Source: Gp13-AA77 sp035946735
GTDB taxonomy: Bacteria; Acidobacteriota; Terriglobia; UBA7540
Direction: 5' to 3'
Assembly (NCBI GenBank): GCA_035946735.1
Contig: DASYYZ010000182.1
Span: 1 to 64,000 of the forward strand
Length of the DNA: 64,000 nt
Shown here: piece after piece, positions 1 to 8,173 of the stretch
Numbering within the stretch: position 1 is the stretch's first letter
How the letters are laid out: the number at the start of each line of letters is the position of its first letter
Translations under genes and position numbers: made by a program
Notes under the pieces: model-generated
What the model saw: the letters and a program-made list of their open reading frames with translations, nothing else
Told to the model about the DNA's origin: nothing
Databases searched by the model: none

Positions 1-486
1 TGGCAGCCCCCAGGTGGATGCATCGCGGCATGTAATCCGGCTCAGACTTCTTTCTTCGCACAAGGAATCAACGGAGCCGCAAACGGAGCACAGTACGAGC
101 CACAAGAGAATGAACTACTGGGGCAGTGGGTCCAGTACGAAGTTTATCTCAAGGCAAGCGATCCTAACACGGATAACGGAGTCATGCAGGTTTATCAAAA
201 CGGGCAACTCTGGTGGACGGTAAGCAACCAGACCCGCGGGGACAGATGCCCGAAATTCAACGGAAACCACGATTGCGGATCCATGACGGGGCCTTACGAT
301 GCATCCCAGATAGCGCTAGATATCGGTGGCGACTGGGGGGCTATAAACGGAGATACAGGAAACAACCAAAATATGGCGGCGTGCACAGCTTGGGGTGGTC
401 ACACAGTACAGCAGGTGTGTCCTCCAAACGGAAACATCCCGTACTTCCACATCTACATCGACGATGTCATCGTGCTGAAGCAGTAG
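1..486 (+). CDS. Partial secreted polysaccharide-lyase-like (ConA-type jelly-roll) protein, 3' end
   Basis: The window opens inside this gene, so its start and any signal peptide are missing; 161 residues remain before a TAG stop. The visible part is strand-rich, with GQWVQYEVYLK (visible residues 41-51), then NGVMQVYQNGQLWW (59-72), and it ends on FHIYIDDVIVLKQ. A solvent-exposed WxxYEV strand followed by an NGxxxWW strand is the pattern of concanavalin-A-like folds such as heparin-lyase-I-type polysaccharide lyases and LamG lectins. Binding or cleavage of an acidic glycan outside the cell is inferred; no catalytic residue can be assigned in this fragment. It converges on the exopolysaccharide cluster, from which it is separated by a nested inverted repeat, so it may or may not belong to it. 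Confidence 0.55.
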   Translation, partial: WQPPGGCIAACNPAQTSFFAQGINGAANGAQYEPQENELLGQWVQYEVYLKASDPNTDNGVMQVYQNGQLWWTVSNQTRGDRCPKFNGNHDCGSMTGPYDASQIALDIGGDWGAINGDTGNNQNMAACTAWGGHTVQQVCPPNGNIPYFHIYIDDVIVLKQ

Positions 487-543
487 GCACGCTGCTCGTC
501 ATGAACCCTTCGGGCCGGAACTATATCCGGGCATGTAGCGTGC
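487..543. terminator. Nested inverted repeat between convergent genes, possible bidirectional terminator
   Basis: Arms GCACGCT (487-493) and AGCGTGC (537-543) are perfect reverse complements and enclose about 43 nt holding a second small pairing, CCGG/CCGG. It sits in the 68-bp gap between two convergent genes, where a two-way terminator is expected. There is no clear T-run on either side, so intrinsic termination is uncertain. Confidence 0.3.
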
Positions 544-554
544 TCGACCTGCAT

Positions 555-1397
555 TTAGGCTAGCTTTCTCCAATAGGTTCCGGTCCAATCGATCTGGATC
601 AAAGGCGTCTCGATTTGCTTGCTTGCACGGAAGTCGTCCACGGCCTCACGGCACGCTTTAATGGCGCTATAGTCGTCAATGATGACATAACCTCCCACGG
701 AAAGCTTTGCATAGAGGTTTAGGAGCGAATCCATGGTAGAAGAATACATATCGCCGTCTAGCCGCAAAATAGCTAGTCTTTGGATGGGCGCCGTCGGAAG
801 AGTGTCCTTGAACCAGCCTTTGAGGAACCGTACCCGGTCGTCGAGTAGCCCGTACCGCGCAAAATTGGACTTCACCTGATCGAGGGAAATGCCGAGGGAA
901 GCAGCCATTGTCCAGAAGAGGTCGCCCTTGTCCCGTTGATAGCGCCCGTCCGGCTTGGGCAGACCCTCAAACGAATCCGCCACCCATACCTGTCGGGTGC
1001 AGTCCATATATGCTTTCAAAGCAGCCCGCATGAAAATGCAGGCTCCGCCGCGCCACACGCCGGTCTCGATGAAATCTCCGGGAACTTCGTCGCGAAGCAC
1101 CTGTTCGATGCAAAAATGGAGGTTATCCAATCGTCTCAACCCGATCATAGTGTCAGCGTCCACTGGCCAATCCCTGCCTTCCGCTCGGGCCGCTGGATCA
1201 AATTTCACATAGCGACAGAGCCTCAACCCCTTCCTTTCCAGAATCGCCGCGATCGGCGCATAAACCGCCCACGCGAAAGCGTGTGTCGCGCGAGAGGGGC
1301 GACGCAACGGTCGAAGTGAGTCGGGGAAGATATACCTGGTTAAACAGTTTTTCATCAGGTCCAGGTAAGGTTCGGCAACGGTAGATTCGAGTTTCAT
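555..1397 (-). CDS. TylF/MycF-family O-methyltransferase
   Basis: Predicted SAM-dependent sugar O-methyltransferase of the macrocin O-methyltransferase (TylF) family, 280 residues, close to the family norm. The SAM-binding glycine strand is DFIETGVWRGGA (108-119), followed by the family hallmark DSFEGLP (141-147), the metal-binding region LRLDGDMYSS (211-220) and IIDDY (239-243). The ATG at 1397 is chosen because the reading frame upstream of it carries 25 residues without family resemblance. It is the last gene of the minus-strand exopolysaccharide run and one of four methyltransferases there, so methylation of a polymer sugar or of a nucleotide sugar is the likely role; the position methylated cannot be read from the sequence. 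Confidence 0.8.
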   Translation of the reverse strand: MKLESTVAEPYLDLMKNCLTRYIFPDSLRPLRRPSRATHAFAWAVYAPIAAILERKGLRLCRYVKFDPAARAEGRDWPVDADTMIGLRRLDNLHFCIEQVLRDEVPGDFIETGVWRGGACIFMRAALKAYMDCTRQVWVADSFEGLPKPDGRYQRDKGDLFWTMAASLGISLDQVKSNFARYGLLDDRVRFLKGWFKDTLPTAPIQRLAILRLDGDMYSSTMDSLLNLYAKLSVGGYVIIDDYSAIKACREAVDDFRASKQIETPLIQIDWTGTYWRKLA

Positions 1398-1499
1398 TAT
1401 AGAAACCTTGGTCGCAGACGCTGAGTCATGCTGATTCTTGTAGTGGCACGGCCTTCGCACCCAGCGGGCCAAACGACTTCGCTTCGCAGCCTCAACCGG

Positions 1500-2288
1500 T
1501 CACATTGAAAAGACCCCGATTCCGGCCCAACCTTGCGCGCCATCTGCGATGAACTCCCTGTGGTGGTGACCGGTTCTGATTTCGTTCCAGAACCTCCAAA
1601 CTTCACAAGTGACGGGACCACGGGGCTGAGCGATGTCGTGGAGCGCTACCATTCCTCCTTTTCGGAGAAGCGCCGAGTAGGTCTCAAAGTCTCGTTTGAC
1701 ACCGTCATAGGTGTGGTCACCATCGATGAAAAGAAACTCGATCCCACGTCCGGACAGGAGCTCACGGACCTGCTGTGAGTTCTCGATATTGTGCGAGTCA
1801 CCCCGCAGCAGATGAATCGTTTGACCCGGCAGGGCGAAGCTGCGATACAAGGAACTTAACCAAACAGGGTAGCCTCCTCCGAATTCCCCGCCAGGGAGGT
1901 CAATGCTAATAAGGGTGGCCTCCGGATGTGCCAGCCGCGCCCACAGGAACAGTGTTCCACCTCTCGCTGTCCCGATTTCCAACACAGTGCGCGGTCGGCA
2001 TTCCTCGACCATGCTGGCTAATTCACTGATTTCGCTGCGCACCTGCCAGGGCCGGATGGGTTGGTCATAGACAAACTGGGTGAGTTCTTGTATGGTCATG
2101 TTCTCCGGCAAACGACGCACACAGTGCGCGCACCGGCGGGCGCTTTGAATTGACTTCAGGGCCTGCGTAGTGCGGCGCACGGCGGCCCTTACCCCTTCCT
2201 GGCGGAAGACCCGGAGCGCTCGCGATAGAACCTCACTGGGGTTCGACTGCGCTTGGTTTCCGTGGGGAGTGACGCGCGGTCGAGACAC
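1500..2288 (-). CDS. Class I SAM methyltransferase, cephalosporin-hydroxylase-like
   Basis: A 262-residue protein with a SAM-binding loop LEIGTARGG (about 103-111), an acidic strand ISIDLPGGE and the metal/substrate motif FIDGDHTYDG (187-196). This pattern is found in the Methyltransf_24 and CmcI-like group, often met in glycan and rhamnosyl modification clusters. The GTG at 2288 is preferred because GGAGG lies 9 nt upstream; a TTG at 2342 would add 18 residues. It lies between a glycosyltransferase and the TylF-like gene, which supports O-methylation of the exopolysaccharide. The exact acceptor is unknown. Confidence 0.75.
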   Translation of the reverse strand: MSRPRVTPHGNQAQSNPSEVLSRALRVFRQEGVRAAVRRTTQALKSIQSARRCAHCVRRLPENMTIQELTQFVYDQPIRPWQVRSEISELASMVEECRPRTVLEIGTARGGTLFLWARLAHPEATLISIDLPGGEFGGGYPVWLSSLYRSFALPGQTIHLLRGDSHNIENSQQVRELLSGRGIEFLFIDGDHTYDGVKRDFETYSALLRKGGMVALHDIAQPRGPVTCEVWRFWNEIRTGHHHREFIADGAQGWAGIGVFSM

Positions 2289-2352
2289 CGTTATGTTCCT
2301 CCACAATTGGTAGGCGGCCCGGCACTGGTTCTCACCTTCCAAGGCGTGCTGC

Positions 2353-3573
2353 TCAACATTGTTGAAGTGCCCGCGGTGGATCGTGGTGCTCGCTCGACGT
2401 CCATGTGGGAAAGCGCGTCTCGATTTCTCGCCAGATCCTGTCTACGATCCGAGGCCAACTGCACTCCCCCACGACGTGCCGTCTCGCGTTTTCGCCAATG
2501 GCGCGCAACCGGTCGGCAGATTTGAGGTACCCAGCGATGGCGTCAGCAGTCTGTGCAATACTTGCGGCTGTAACCGTCAGCCCGTTTTCGTCATTTCGAA
2601 TGAGGCCGGACATATGCGGATTATCTTCAGCGACTACGCAGAGGCATTTGGCTGCCATCGCCTCAGTTACTGTTTGATACCCGCCGACTGCGCCGGGCAT
2701 GAGCAAGACGGCAGCCTGCTTGAGAATTTCATGAAGGCGCGTCCTGGAAACGATCCCGATATTCCGCACGCCGGCCGCCTTGACGGACCGGTTTGTCACT
2801 GTGGTTAAGGTCGCGTCCGGGGAATGGCCTCGAACTCCTTCGAAGATCTGCAGGGCGAGCTCCCCGCCGTGGCGATGAAAATCAGGTCCCGCGAAGACCA
2901 GCACCCGGTTTTGACGCTTGGCAAAGTCCTCGGCTAGATCATCGATGTGCGCCCCCATCCCCACGACAGCGATTTTAGCTGCGTTGACATGATAGTGCTC
3001 GGAAAGGGATCGCGAGACTAGATGCGTCGGCACCAGGATAAGATCAGCCGATTGGTAGATCCGCTCCTCGATGATAAACCATTCCTCAGTATCAGCCGGT
3101 GACTCAGGCAGCCAGGCTGGGTAATACTTCTCAGCAAGCCCGGTGGTGAAATCGATGTGTAGAATTAGTGGCGCATTGCAGGGTCGCTTCAGCGCGCCAA
3201 AAAGAGCGCCGAACTGGTAGATGACATCGTACGAGCCCTGTAGCCTATTTAATTCACCTTCACAGCGCCTAATCCGCTTCCGGAGTGTACTCGGCCTCTT
3301 CGTGTATCGTCCTAGTGCGGCGTAGTAGCCCCGGCCCCAGTCCCCGCGCCGTGGCCGAACTGTGCGGGCTGCCATCCGCAGGCGGTCCAGTCGAGGCACC
3401 TTCAAACCGTCGATGACCGAAACTACTTCACAGTGCTCGCCGAGCTGGCCGAGCACGGCTTCTGGAAGGCCCGAGAAGCCGCCGGGAGAGCTCAGGGCCA
3501 GCAGCCGGAGGTGAGGCGTCTTCGAATCTACAGTGGCAGCGATAGGTTTGGGGGCTTCCGTCTTGGCTCCCAC
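2353..3573 (-). CDS. Glycosyltransferase, GT4-like
   Basis: A 406-residue GT-B fold protein. The C-terminal donor-site region reads LLMPGAVGGYQTVTEAMAA, the variant of the E-x7-E motif of GT4 retaining transferases, followed by CLCVVAEDNPHMSGLI and the loop NDENGLTV. The N-terminal half is divergent and the protein is not close to a named subgroup. A GTG at 3573 starts the frame without a convincing ribosome site, so the first 20 or so residues are uncertain. It lies between two methyltransferase genes in the same direction and probably adds one sugar to the lipid-linked repeat unit at the inner membrane. Confidence 0.7.
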   Translation of the reverse strand: MGAKTEAPKPIAATVDSKTPHLRLLALSSPGGFSGLPEAVLGQLGEHCEVVSVIDGLKVPRLDRLRMAARTVRPRRGDWGRGYYAALGRYTKRPSTLRKRIRRCEGELNRLQGSYDVIYQFGALFGALKRPCNAPLILHIDFTTGLAEKYYPAWLPESPADTEEWFIIEERIYQSADLILVPTHLVSRSLSEHYHVNAAKIAVVGMGAHIDDLAEDFAKRQNRVLVFAGPDFHRHGGELALQIFEGVRGHSPDATLTTVTNRSVKAAGVRNIGIVSRTRLHEILKQAAVLLMPGAVGGYQTVTEAMAAKCLCVVAEDNPHMSGLIRNDENGLTVTAASIAQTADAIAGYLKSADRLRAIGENARRHVVGECSWPRIVDRIWREIETRFPTWTSSEHHDPPRALQQC

Positions 3574-3592
3574 CCAGCAGGCTCGGTACGTC

Positions 3593-4483
3593 TTACCGTC
3601 CGTGTCCCTTCTGCAGAACCAGGAGCGCCGCTTTGGCTCTCAAAGGCGCTTCCATACTGTGCAGAAACAGCTTAGAGAACGCGGGTCCCAATGGCGAGAC
3701 CAGTATGCGCAAAGCCCGAGGCAGCCGGTTGTAAAGGCGCTCGTAAGGGAGCCGCCTTTCCCCATAGTATTGCGTCGCCAAAACGCGCAAACCGGAGGGC
3801 GCAACGAGGCGCCTTTGAAGTGAATCAGGATCGTAGTGCCGCTCGTAAAAAACCGGCTGACCACCAACCGGCTTCTTGAAGTAAATCTCGTAGTCAATGG
3901 TCGACTCTCGATAACTCTCACCGAAAGGTACGGTTAGGCAACAGATCCCACCGAGTTTCAAGACCCGTGCTATCTCGCGCATCGCCTGCGAATCGCCATC
4001 ATCTTCGATATGCTCGAGAACGGAGATCGCATAGACCCGGTCAAAATGGGCGTCGGGATATTCGAGCCGTCGGGCGTCCTGCTGCTCGATATGGTATGCA
4101 GGCCCAGAGAAAGACGGCCTGAGAAGCTCTGCATAAGACGAATACTCTTCAAAGAAGTAAGGGAAAAGATCGGTTGCGTAGACCTCGGCTTTCAGACGGT
4201 ACCAGATGAACAGCGAAGGGAGCTTCGGACTCCCTATGTCGAGCACCTTTTCCCCGGGTTTCACGCCAAGCCGGTTAATCACAGCCGGAACCTCGACGTT
4301 CCGCCAGTAATTGCACGGCTCAAGCAGCAGGCGAAGTGCATGGGTTCGGTTCTTACGGCCAAGTGAACGCAGCGCAACCAAATAGGCGAACCTGTAAATG
4401 GACCAGAGAGAAACTCGTCCCACGTATTCCTCATGGACCGCCGCCCGGGCGAGCCGGGTATCTTGCAATCCGGCACTCGTCAC
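3593..4483 (-). CDS. SAM-dependent methyltransferase, Methyltransf_11 type
   Basis: A 296-residue class I methyltransferase: motif I is LDIGSPKLPS (81-90), an acidic residue ends the second strand in YATDLFPYF (103-110), and motif IV is DRVYAISVLEHIEDD (148-162). The GTG start overlaps the TGA stop of the upstream glycosyltransferase in the 4-bp sequence GTGA, which indicates translational coupling. The coupling suggests it modifies the sugar added by that enzyme, or a glycan end. SPK in place of the usual GxGxG is unusual in motif I. The substrate is not known. Confidence 0.75.
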   Translation of the reverse strand: MTSAGLQDTRLARAAVHEEYVGRVSLWSIYRFAYLVALRSLGRKNRTHALRLLLEPCNYWRNVEVPAVINRLGVKPGEKVLDIGSPKLPSLFIWYRLKAEVYATDLFPYFFEEYSSYAELLRPSFSGPAYHIEQQDARRLEYPDAHFDRVYAISVLEHIEDDGDSQAMREIARVLKLGGICCLTVPFGESYRESTIDYEIYFKKPVGGQPVFYERHYDPDSLQRRLVAPSGLRVLATQYYGERRLPYERLYNRLPRALRILVSPLGPAFSKLFLHSMEAPLRAKAALLVLQKGHGR

Positions 4484-5745
4484 CGCCCGCTCCCAACAGG
4501 AACAGAGGTTTCAGCCGGCACAACCGAGGCTCCCGGGCTGAGCGCGCATTCATAGGCTTCTTCCAAGTGCCTCCCGACAACTTCCCAACTGTAGTTCCTT
4601 TCCACCAGACCCCGTCCTGCGGCGCCCAGTCGCTCGCGCAGGGCCCTGCTCTCCAAGGCCTGCGAGATCGTGCTGGCAAACTCTTCCGGCGTGTCTGCGA
4701 TCAGAATATTGTCTCCGTGCGTCACCTCGAGCCCCTCACAACCGACCGAAGTACTGACAATAGCCTTGCCCATCGCCATGGCGTCAAGGAGCTTGACCTT
4801 GGTGCCGCCACCGTCCACCATCGGGCAGACGAACACGGCCGCGCGGGCGATCCAGGGGCGGATATCGGGCGGACTCGCTACCACCGTGATGTCGGGATCT
4901 TGCTTCAGCCATCGGACCAGGGAATCGGACGGCTTCATCCCGGCTACGTACAGCCGGACACCAGAGCGCTGACGTTTGACGAGAGGCCAGATTTCCCGAA
5001 CGAAAAGCTGAAGGGCCGAAATGTTCGGATACCAGTAAAACGAGCTGGCAAAAATCAGGCTATCGGGCTCCTCCTCCGCCATTCCTGGAGCGAAATAACC
5101 CGTATCAGTGCCATTTTCGACTACGTGAAAATGGGCTTCAGGACTTTGCCGGTGAAGGACCTGCATATCGACTTCCGAGACCGCCAGGTTGACATTGAAG
5201 CGTGGGCAGACCTCTCGCTCGAGGAGTGCCAGCTTGCGAGCCTGCGAGCGCAGGTAGATTCTCTTGAGCGGATTGGGCTCCTTTTTGGCACGCCGTTCCG
5301 CCATGGCGGATTCGCAGTTGTGGTGATTCAAAACTTTCCGGAAGCCCGCCGCTCGACCGGCAAAAAGGGCCAGGTCAATCGAATCGAAGTGCACCAGGGT
5401 CCCCTGATGCCGTTGAAGCGTGTCCTTCCATTTCGCATCAAGCTCCGGAGACCAGAAACAGGTGCAGCCGTACGGCGCCCGTTCAAAGGGACTCAGAATG
5501 AGCCGCGCCCTCCAGCGCGCGCCCTTCCACTCGATCGGCATCTGCCAAAATTCGACTCTCGAACAATACTTCCTCAGTTCGCCCTCGCACTCGGAGAGCT
5601 GACCAGGAGTGTAGCCGTGCAGATTGAACCCGACTAAAGTCGTCTCGTACGACTTGGAGGCGTGACGCAGCAGATGGTAGCTCCGCTGATGTGCCCCGCC
5701 CTTGGGGGGATACGGAACGAAATGCGAGAACCAGAGGAGTCGCAT
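4480..5745 (-). CDS. Glycosyltransferase, GT4 family, similar to the exosortase-A-associated Stp1 group
   Basis: A 421-residue GT4-type protein. The start MRLLWFSHFVPYPPKGGAH has the proline/glycine-rich acceptor loop of GT-B enzymes, and the donor half has SFYWYPNISALQLFV and VDGGGTKVKLLDAMAMG, where the conserved pattern FVCP-x-GGGTK-x-K-x-LDAM is characteristic of the transferase group usually found with exosortase A clusters (TIGR03087-like). The ATG at 5745 has no strong ribosome site. It is followed, with a 4-bp overlap, by a methyltransferase. Inner-membrane or cytosolic assembly of the exopolysaccharide repeat is the likely role; the donor is unknown. Confidence 0.8.
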   Translation of the reverse strand: MRLLWFSHFVPYPPKGGAHQRSYHLLRHASKSYETTLVGFNLHGYTPGQLSECEGELRKYCSRVEFWQMPIEWKGARWRARLILSPFERAPYGCTCFWSPELDAKWKDTLQRHQGTLVHFDSIDLALFAGRAAGFRKVLNHHNCESAMAERRAKKEPNPLKRIYLRSQARKLALLEREVCPRFNVNLAVSEVDMQVLHRQSPEAHFHVVENGTDTGYFAPGMAEEEPDSLIFASSFYWYPNISALQLFVREIWPLVKRQRSGVRLYVAGMKPSDSLVRWLKQDPDITVVASPPDIRPWIARAAVFVCPMVDGGGTKVKLLDAMAMGKAIVSTSVGCEGLEVTHGDNILIADTPEEFASTISQALESRALRERLGAAGRGLVERNYSWEVVGRHLEEAYECALSPGASVVPAETSVPVGSGR

Positions 5746-5810
5746 CTTAGTAGGCGATCGGCAGAGGACAGCGGGCAGCTACACTATTGAAGTTCGCGGA
5801 CGCCGGTAAG

Positions 5811-6989
5811 TTACGCTTGGCCTTGGATTTCCGCCCGCAGCTTCCCCCGGACGCCAATGTTTCGTTTGTAGTTGTCCTGTTGAGTGGAAGGGATGGTCTG
5901 CCAATTCACAAGCTCAACGTCTTCAAAGCCTGCTTCTCGAAACCATCCCAGAACCTCCCCGGGCTGGTGGCGATGCACATACCGGTGGGTAAAGCGGTCG
6001 CGCGCGGAATGCAGGGCCCGTTCGTAGTTAAATCTTTGGATCTTCGGATTGCGCAACCTATCGAAGACGTTGTACGCCATGTAGCCCGCAGTGGCACAGG
6101 AAAGAAGCGCGGTGGTAGCCGGAGAGGACGGGCGGCCACTGAGAACCGGGCGCACCACGGCTTCAGCCACGTATACCGCCCGGCGCAGCAAGCCGGCATC
6201 GACCGACCCTGGTCCGTATACCCAGATATACAGGCGCCCTCCCGGCCGGCAGTATTTTGCTATCGCCCGGAAGGCTTCTCTGGTGGAGTAAGTAAACATC
6301 AGCACCCCTCGAGAGTACACGACGTCGAAAGACCACTCTTTGAGGGGCATATAGAAGGCGGAAGCCTGAACAAAGTGCAGGAAGGGATTTCCGCTGTAGT
6401 GTTGTGAGGCCTTCATGGAGGCAAGGCTGAGATCAACGCCTACGGCATCGCCTTTGAAATTCTTGTGGGCAAGGTAAGTAGCGACACCTATACCGCAACC
6501 GACTTCCAAATAGGTTGATCCTTCTTCTTCGGCCGGGTTGCAACCCAGCTCCTGCAAGAATGTTTCCTCAAAATCATCATAACTCTGGTCCCACAAGACG
6601 CCGTCGTAATGATAGTCCCGCCATTCCTGAGAAAAAGAGTCCAGAATGAATCGTTCGCCCGCCATCGGCTCCTTGTCCGGGGGTCGATAGCCCGGCCCTA
6701 GCCTGGAGATTTCGGCTCCGTATTCCGTGCAGAATTCGGTGTGAAGGGGTATGGCGTAGGGCAGCAACACCGGCAGGCCCCGCGCGATAGGAAACCACAT
6801 CTTGCAATCCTGGCAGACCAACAATCCCGAGTCGACAAATTGATTGAACTCAGCGTTCCAAAGTCCCAACTTTTGGCCAAGCGAGGCCTCGTCCTGAGAG
6901 ATCTCGACCAGCGCCCCTCGAAATGTAGTTAGTTCTAAATCGCCCCTGCAGACGGGGCATGCCAGGAGCTTCACGAACCTCTTCCACAT
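5811..6989 (-). CDS. Methyltransferase with N-terminal zinc-ribbon (Trm112-like) module
   Basis: A 392-residue two-part protein. The N-terminal part has CPVC (C11, C14) and CQDC (C59, C62), the four-Cys ribbon of Trm112-like domains that precede many glycan and lipid methyltransferases, and it continues into FPIARGLPVLLP. The methyltransferase core begins at about residue 160 with YLEVGCGIGVATYLA, and FDVVYSRGVLMFT is the motif-IV region. The ATG at 6989 is well supported by AGGAGGG 8 nt upstream. A 400-bp gap with a candidate promoter precedes it, so this gene and those downstream of it may form a separately controlled sub-operon of the exopolysaccharide cluster. Confidence 0.8.
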   Translation of the reverse strand: MWKRFVKLLACPVCRGDLELTTFRGALVEISQDEASLGQKLGLWNAEFNQFVDSGLLVCQDCKMWFPIARGLPVLLPYAIPLHTEFCTEYGAEISRLGPGYRPPDKEPMAGERFILDSFSQEWRDYHYDGVLWDQSYDDFEETFLQELGCNPAEEEGSTYLEVGCGIGVATYLAHKNFKGDAVGVDLSLASMKASQHYSGNPFLHFVQASAFYMPLKEWSFDVVYSRGVLMFTYSTREAFRAIAKYCRPGGRLYIWVYGPGSVDAGLLRRAVYVAEAVVRPVLSGRPSSPATTALLSCATAGYMAYNVFDRLRNPKIQRFNYERALHSARDRFTHRYVHRHQPGEVLGWFREAGFEDVELVNWQTIPSTQQDNYKRNIGVRGKLRAEIQGQA

Positions 6990-7176
6990 CTAGACCACCC
7001 TCCTGTTCTTGGCCAAGCTTCCAGCCCAGTTACACCGGGTCGAGCCGGGAAAACGACAGACTCTCTTCGTCCTTGATCGCGTCATCGACTTTGGCTTTTT
7101 GAACGCTTTTGGAGGCCTTTTTGGGGGGGGCTCCTGTAGCTTTTTGATCGCCAAACCTGAATCGGAAATCCGTCTT

Positions 7177-7214
7177 ATTGTGTCTTTTTGATGGCCTTTG
7201 TGCAATAGTTGCAC
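7177..7214 (-). promoter_or_regulatory. Candidate promoter with palindromic operator over the -35
   Basis: On the minus strand TTGCAC (7200-7205) and CACAAT (7177-7182) are separated by 17 nt, a plausible sigma-70 pair upstream of the zinc-ribbon methyltransferase. The -35 is half of a perfect palindrome, GTGCAA-N3-TTGCAC (7200-7214), a layout typical of an operator. The -10 matches consensus at only four of six positions. Confidence 0.35.
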
Positions 7215-7306
7215 ACCTTATGAAAAGCCATAGATAATGGAAGTCCTTTAGAATTGAACGTGGCCCGAGGCATTAAAAGAGCTGATCAGGAGCGAGTAGC
7301 GAGTAA

Positions 7307-7331
7307 CGCGGAGTTGTTTTGTAACTCCGCG
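7307..7331. repeat. Perfect 9-bp inverted repeat (hairpin)
   Basis: Arms CGCGGAGTT and AACTCCGCG pair completely around GTTTTGT. It lies 58 bp downstream of the PAP2 phosphatase stop. It could slow or end transcription, but the missing T-run on both strands makes a classical intrinsic terminator unlikely. Confidence 0.4.
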
Positions 7332-7388
7332 GCTCTCCCTGGAACCGGGGGCCGCAGAGTTTGTGAAGAGCCAACCTCCACGCGCCCC

Positions 7389-8129
7389 TCAGCCCAGAAG
7401 GTACTTCAGAGAATTCCTTGCCCACACGACGTCCCTAAACTCGAGCGCGACCTGGAGAATCCAGGCGAAAACAACGAGTTCTGCAAAAACTTGCAGCTTG
7501 GTCTTGCTCCCGAACACTAGATCGATACGATCAATCAGCGTGTTTTCAAGTAGATAGCGCGCACCGGCGTAGCCTGCCAGCCCCAGCGCCAAGCCGGCCA
7601 CAATGTCGGTGAAGTAGTGTCCTCCGACGTACATCCGAGGCAGCGCGACCAGAAGCAGGATCGCTGACCAGAGCAGCCAGCCTGTTGACTTGTGGAGTGA
7701 ATAGACGCCTGCAGTCACCGACGCATAAAGCGCAGTCGACTGGCTGGGAAAAGAATTCACACTCGGATTCTGGCCCATATAATACATATACATAGCGGCC
7801 AAGCCGGGGCTGTGCGCGGGGGCAGGCCACGAAATGACTCCGCCCGCAATGACCGTGAGGGCGGCAGCGATCAGGGATCCTGCGAAAGTCGTCAGAATCC
7901 TCCGTCGCGTCGCCTCCTCGCCTGGCTGTCTTCCCTGAACCCAGAGAATGAACAGGGCGGCAGCGTACCAGATGCCGCCGAGTAGGTTGTGAGTGATGCC
8001 GCTCGCCACGCACAGATCGAAGAGAGGATGCTTTCGAAGATGATGGGCAAGATAGCCGGCGAGCCAGCTATCAAATCGAGTTGGGACCAGGAAGACCAAG
8101 GAAATCAACGGCTTCCGCTCTAACACCAC
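7389..8129 (-). CDS. Membrane phosphatase, PAP2 superfamily, altered PSGH motif
   Basis: A polytopic protein of about 246 residues with five or six hydrophobic segments. The third PAP2 motif is intact, RMYVGGHYFTD (R-x5-H-x3-D), but the second motif reads FPSQSTAL, where the usual FPSxH His is Ser. PAP2 enzymes in glycan clusters often dephosphorylate undecaprenyl diphosphate or lipid intermediates in the inner membrane. The open frame extends to 8336, but that would overlap the upstream glycosyltransferase by over 160 bp and add a low-complexity Arg-rich stretch; GTG at 8129 is the best guess, ATG at 8213 is the alternative. Whether the Ser variant is active is uncertain. Confidence 0.7.
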   Translation of the reverse strand: MVLERKPLISLVFLVPTRFDSWLAGYLAHHLRKHPLFDLCVASGITHNLLGGIWYAAALFILWVQGRQPGEEATRRRILTTFAGSLIAAALTVIAGGVISWPAPAHSPGLAAMYMYYMGQNPSVNSFPSQSTALYASVTAGVYSLHKSTGWLLWSAILLLVALPRMYVGGHYFTDIVAGLALGLAGYAGARYLLENTLIDRIDLVFGSKTKLQVFAELVVFAWILQVALEFRDVVWARNSLKYLLG

Positions 8130-8173
8130 TCTGGTGACAAGGACCCCAAAAAGCCCACAGGTTGATGGGCGGC

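Larger units (their letters stand above)
6990..7388. other. 399-bp intergenic region with inverted repeats
   Basis: No convincing gene lies here. It holds a perfect palindrome (7200-7214) overlapping a candidate minus-strand promoter, and a second perfect inverted repeat, CGCGGAGTT (7307-7315) with AACTCCGCG (7323-7331), around a 7-nt loop. The second could be the end-of-gene hairpin of the PAP2 gene, but no T-run follows on the minus strand. Confidence 0.5.

Noticed and set aside
4336..5637. Open frame of 433 codons on the plus strand
   Set aside because: It lies opposite a well-supported GT4 gene and shows no recognisable motif or ribosome site.
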